NCBI GenBank assembly: GCA_964472165.1
Contig: CAYYJE010000132.1
Location: forward strand, 1 to 7,870
Origin: UBA1413 sp964472165
GTDB lineage: Bacteria; Bacteroidota; Bacteroidia; Bacteroidales; Prolixibacteraceae
Direction of reading: 5' to 3'
Length of the DNA stretch: 7,870 nt
Part shown: positions 6,159 to 7,870 of the stretch, one piece after another
Position numbering within the stretch: position 1 is the first letter of the stretch
Layout: each line of letters begins with the position of its first letter
Notes under the pieces: model-generated
Database searches by the model: none
What the model was told of the DNA's origin: nothing
What the model saw: the letters and a program-made list of their open reading frames with translations, nothing else
Made by a program: the position numbers and the translations under genes

Positions 6159-7797
6159 CATTCCGGTAACTGGCAGGGAAATGCCACAGGAAGAGGGAAT
6201 AAAAAAAGCAGAAAAACGAAAGGCCCATATGGGTTTCAAGGTTGGCATCCCCCAAATTGACGATTGCCATTGAAAGCAGAAAAAACCAGAGCAGAAAATT
6301 ACGGCGGTGGCCCTCCCTGAACAGGGGAATAAGGATCATGGCCATGATAAACAGGAATCCGGGGATTCCGAATTTCACCAGATAATTGAGGTATTGGTTG
6401 TGGGAAGGACCCTGATTCTCGGGAATCAGTTGCGACTCCATCTCTCTGTAGGCTTCCGCATATCTGATTTTCCAGCTGCCAGTCCCGATACCGGTAACAG
6501 GAAATTTCCTGATCAGCACCAAAGAGGCTTTGATGTATTCAATCCGTTGTGAAAATGATTGGTTATTGGGATCCCCTGAGTGAAAATAATGATCGAGTTC
6601 CCAGATTGTTTCATACAGCCTTGGGTATAACGAAAACCCCCAATTCACATAAAGTTTATTGGCAATCCCGTTTTCGATAGCCCTGATATCTTCGGGAGTC
6701 AGCCGGCTAATTCCCACACTGTCCTTCCGCAGCCCCTTGCTGGTAAGATACCTGATCAGGGTAGCACTGCAGGGATATCCACCCCCATCGATGCTGTCGT
6801 ACTTGATACCAGCCACCTTGTTCCATTCCTCACGGAGTTCCTGTTCACAGATGTAGGCTTTTACCCAATAGCCGTTCTCTTTTTCCCTGGCATTGAAATC
6901 AAAATAGTAAGGATTTCCGGAAAGGGAAAACCGGTCAACTTTTTCCGGATTAAGTGGTTCCACGCCATAAAAAACGGAAATCACCCTGAAGAGGTAAAAG
7001 GCAGGTATTGCCACCAGAGCCAGCAGTATCAGTGACAGTACCTGCTTCCGTGTCCGGTTTCTTTGTCTTACGATAAAAATAAGCAAGACGAGGAACGCAG
7101 TACCCAAAAATGCCACAACGCCGGTCATGGATTTGAGCAGGAAAAGAAAAAATATCATCCATACCGGAAAAAGAAACCAAACTATCCGGTATTTTTTGAC
7201 AGATGGCAAGCCATTGCCGGTTAACAAAAGCCAGAATGCAATGATGATGGCCAATAGGAGCTGGAACGAGAAACGTATATGGGAAATAAAAACAATATCA
7301 CGGAAATCTGTAATCTGAAAATAATCGCGGAACACCAGGCGGAAGGATGCCAGAAGGGTGGCAAAAAATACGGATACGCAAAAAATGACCAGCAGACGGA
7401 TAAACCGCTCGGGGGTAAGCAGGGGAGAAAGGAAGAAAGCAGTGGGTATGATGATCCAGAAGACGACCTTTTTCAATTCGTACACTGCAAAAGGAACGTC
7501 TTTGGAGAAGATCATGCCCGCCAGATAAACGCCGAAAACCGAAGTGATCATTGCCAGGCTGAGCCATGAGCCGTGGGGAACCGAAGGATGTTTCCAGGAG
7601 TTCAACAGGATTGCCTGCACCAGGAGCAGACCTGCGGCGATGCTGACCATAGCTTCTGAGAAGGGAAGGAACCACACAAAGAGGATCAGGCTGTAGTAGA
7701 AGCTATTTTCGCGCCAGTAATCAAGGTTAAAGTCTGGTTTCATGCAGGCATTGGACAAATCTGGGGAATAAACGGGATGCTTCGGGATATATTGCAT
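6148..7797 (-). CDS. O-antigen ligase/polymerase family membrane protein (Wzy_C type)
   Basis: This 549-residue protein has about twelve hydrophobic segments: roughly nine between residues 33 and 274, a large hydrophilic loop at about 275-470, and three more between 473 and 540. That is the layout of WaaL/PglL/Wzy proteins, which transfer or polymerise lipid-linked glycans at the periplasmic face of the inner membrane. Family features are HIRFSF (173-178), KSMTGVVAFLG (222-232), TGIGTGSWKIRY (435-446) and SHNQYLNYLVKFGIPGF (465-481), in which His466 is the likely catalytic His. The loop contains an extra soluble stretch (about 285-400) with ENGYWVKAYICEQEL, IRYLTSKGLRKD and AIENGIAN, which I associate with Bacteroidota members, and two Cys (317, 343). 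The start is uncertain. ATG at 7797 gives the longest frame, but Met19 (7743) starts closer to the first membrane segment. An imperfect -7-like CAGATTTG at 7763-7756 would fit the shorter form. Ligase versus polymerase cannot be decided from sequence alone. Confidence 0.88.
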   Translation of the reverse strand: MQYIPKHPVYSPDLSNACMKPDFNLDYWRENSFYYSLILFVWFLPFSEAMVSIAAGLLLVQAILLNSWKHPSVPHGSWLSLAMITSVFGVYLAGMIFSKDVPFAVYELKKVVFWIIIPTAFFLSPLLTPERFIRLLVIFCVSVFFATLLASFRLVFRDYFQITDFRDIVFISHIRFSFQLLLAIIIAFWLLLTGNGLPSVKKYRIVWFLFPVWMIFFLFLLKSMTGVVAFLGTAFLVLLIFIVRQRNRTRKQVLSLILLALVAIPAFYLFRVISVFYGVEPLNPEKVDRFSLSGNPYYFDFNAREKENGYWVKAYICEQELREEWNKVAGIKYDSIDGGGYPCSATLIRYLTSKGLRKDSVGISRLTPEDIRAIENGIANKLYVNWGFSLYPRLYETIWELDHYFHSGDPNNQSFSQRIEYIKASLVLIRKFPVTGIGTGSWKIRYAEAYREMESQLIPENQGPSHNQYLNYLVKFGIPGFLFIMAMILIPLFREGHRRNFLLWFFLLSMAIVNLGDANLETHMGLSFFCFFYSLFLWHFPASYRNVSL

Positions 7798-7806
7798 AGG
7801 GGGAAG

Positions 7807-7827
7807 GATACTCCGGCGTGGGGTATC
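7807..7827 (-). promoter_or_regulatory. Hairpin in the leader just upstream of the ligase gene's first ATG
   Basis: On the minus strand GATACCCC (7827-7820) and GGAGTATC (7814-7807) can pair around the 5-nt loop ACGCC, with one internal C-A mismatch among eight positions. On the plus strand the same position is a G-T wobble. The hairpin ends 9 nt before the ATG at 7797, so it would sit at the ribosome entry region if that codon is the true start. There is no T run after it, so it is not a terminator. A regulatory role is only a possibility. Confidence 0.3.
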
Positions 7828-7830
7828 AAC

Positions 7831-7863
7831 AAAAAACTCCGGCTCAATAAAGAACCGGAGTTT
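7831..7863 (-). terminator. Intrinsic terminator for a minus-strand gene beyond the right edge
   Basis: On the minus strand AAACTCCGG (7863-7855) pairs with CCGGAGTTT (7842-7834), a perfect 9-bp stem. TTC and GAG inside it add three more pairs (one wobble), closing a 6-nt loop TTTATT. The stem runs into TTTTTT at 7836-7831, giving the U tract of a Rho-independent terminator. Its orientation means that the preceding gene, outside the window, is on the minus strand and ends just beyond 7870. The ligase gene should then need its own promoter or rely on read-through. Confidence 0.85.
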
Positions 7864-7870
7864 GATAAGT

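Noticed and set aside
7298..7675. A 125-codon minus-strand frame inside the ligase gene
   Set aside because: It is another frame of the same strand within a membrane-protein gene, with Pro/Arg/Ser-rich translation and no start signal.
585..7797. A novel defence, mobile or biosynthetic system formed by the genes together
   Set aside because: Each gene belongs to a known housekeeping or envelope family, directions alternate, and no integrase, transposase, toxin, nuclease or repeat array was found.

Overview
This window looks like chromosomal DNA from a member of the Bacteroidota, probably a draft or metagenome assembly because it contains a 100-N scaffold gap. The evidence is an S46 dipeptidyl peptidase of the DPP7/DPP11 type (a family largely found in this phylum), an exported protein with a clear lipobox, start codons without Shine-Dalgarno sequences, two promoters that fit the Bacteroidota pattern (TTG, then TAnnTTTG), and an O-antigen ligase carrying a periplasmic insert that I associate with this phylum.

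Layout: positions 1-542 (+) hold the C-terminal end of a probable outer-membrane beta-barrel protein. Facing it on the minus strand are the S46 peptidase (585-2732), a XylF-like sugar-binding lipoprotein (2807-3808) and a Maf nucleotide pyrophosphatase (3917-4498). Next come two gene fragments on either side of the N gap: the C-terminus of a KdsC-type HAD phosphatase (4591-4767) and the N-terminus of an exported Fe/Mn superoxide dismutase (4868-5283). An uninterrupted open frame across the Ns makes these look like one 230-residue protein, but they are unrelated genes. Divergent from the dismutase is a family 2 glycosyltransferase (5370-6158, +). It overlaps tail to tail with a large O-antigen ligase/polymerase-family membrane protein (6148-7797, -). 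The right edge holds a strong intrinsic terminator for a minus-strand gene beyond the window.

Functionally, several genes concern the cell envelope: Kdo synthesis (KdsC), glycan assembly (glycosyltransferase, ligase), peptide use in the periplasm (S46 peptidase), sugar binding and superoxide defence outside the cytoplasm. KdsC followed by Maf fits a gene neighbourhood I recall from Bacteroidota, in which a DUF2520 protein and a UbiA-type prenyltransferase are often present too. Neither is visible here; DUF2520 could lie in the gap.

I found no mobile element, CRISPR array, tRNA or rRNA, and no convincing undescribed system. The points most worth a second look are the false fusion at the gap, the acidic-residue specificity signature of the peptidase, the sugar-binding lipoprotein without a transporter, the exported dismutase, and the ligase's periplasmic insert and hairpin-rich leader.
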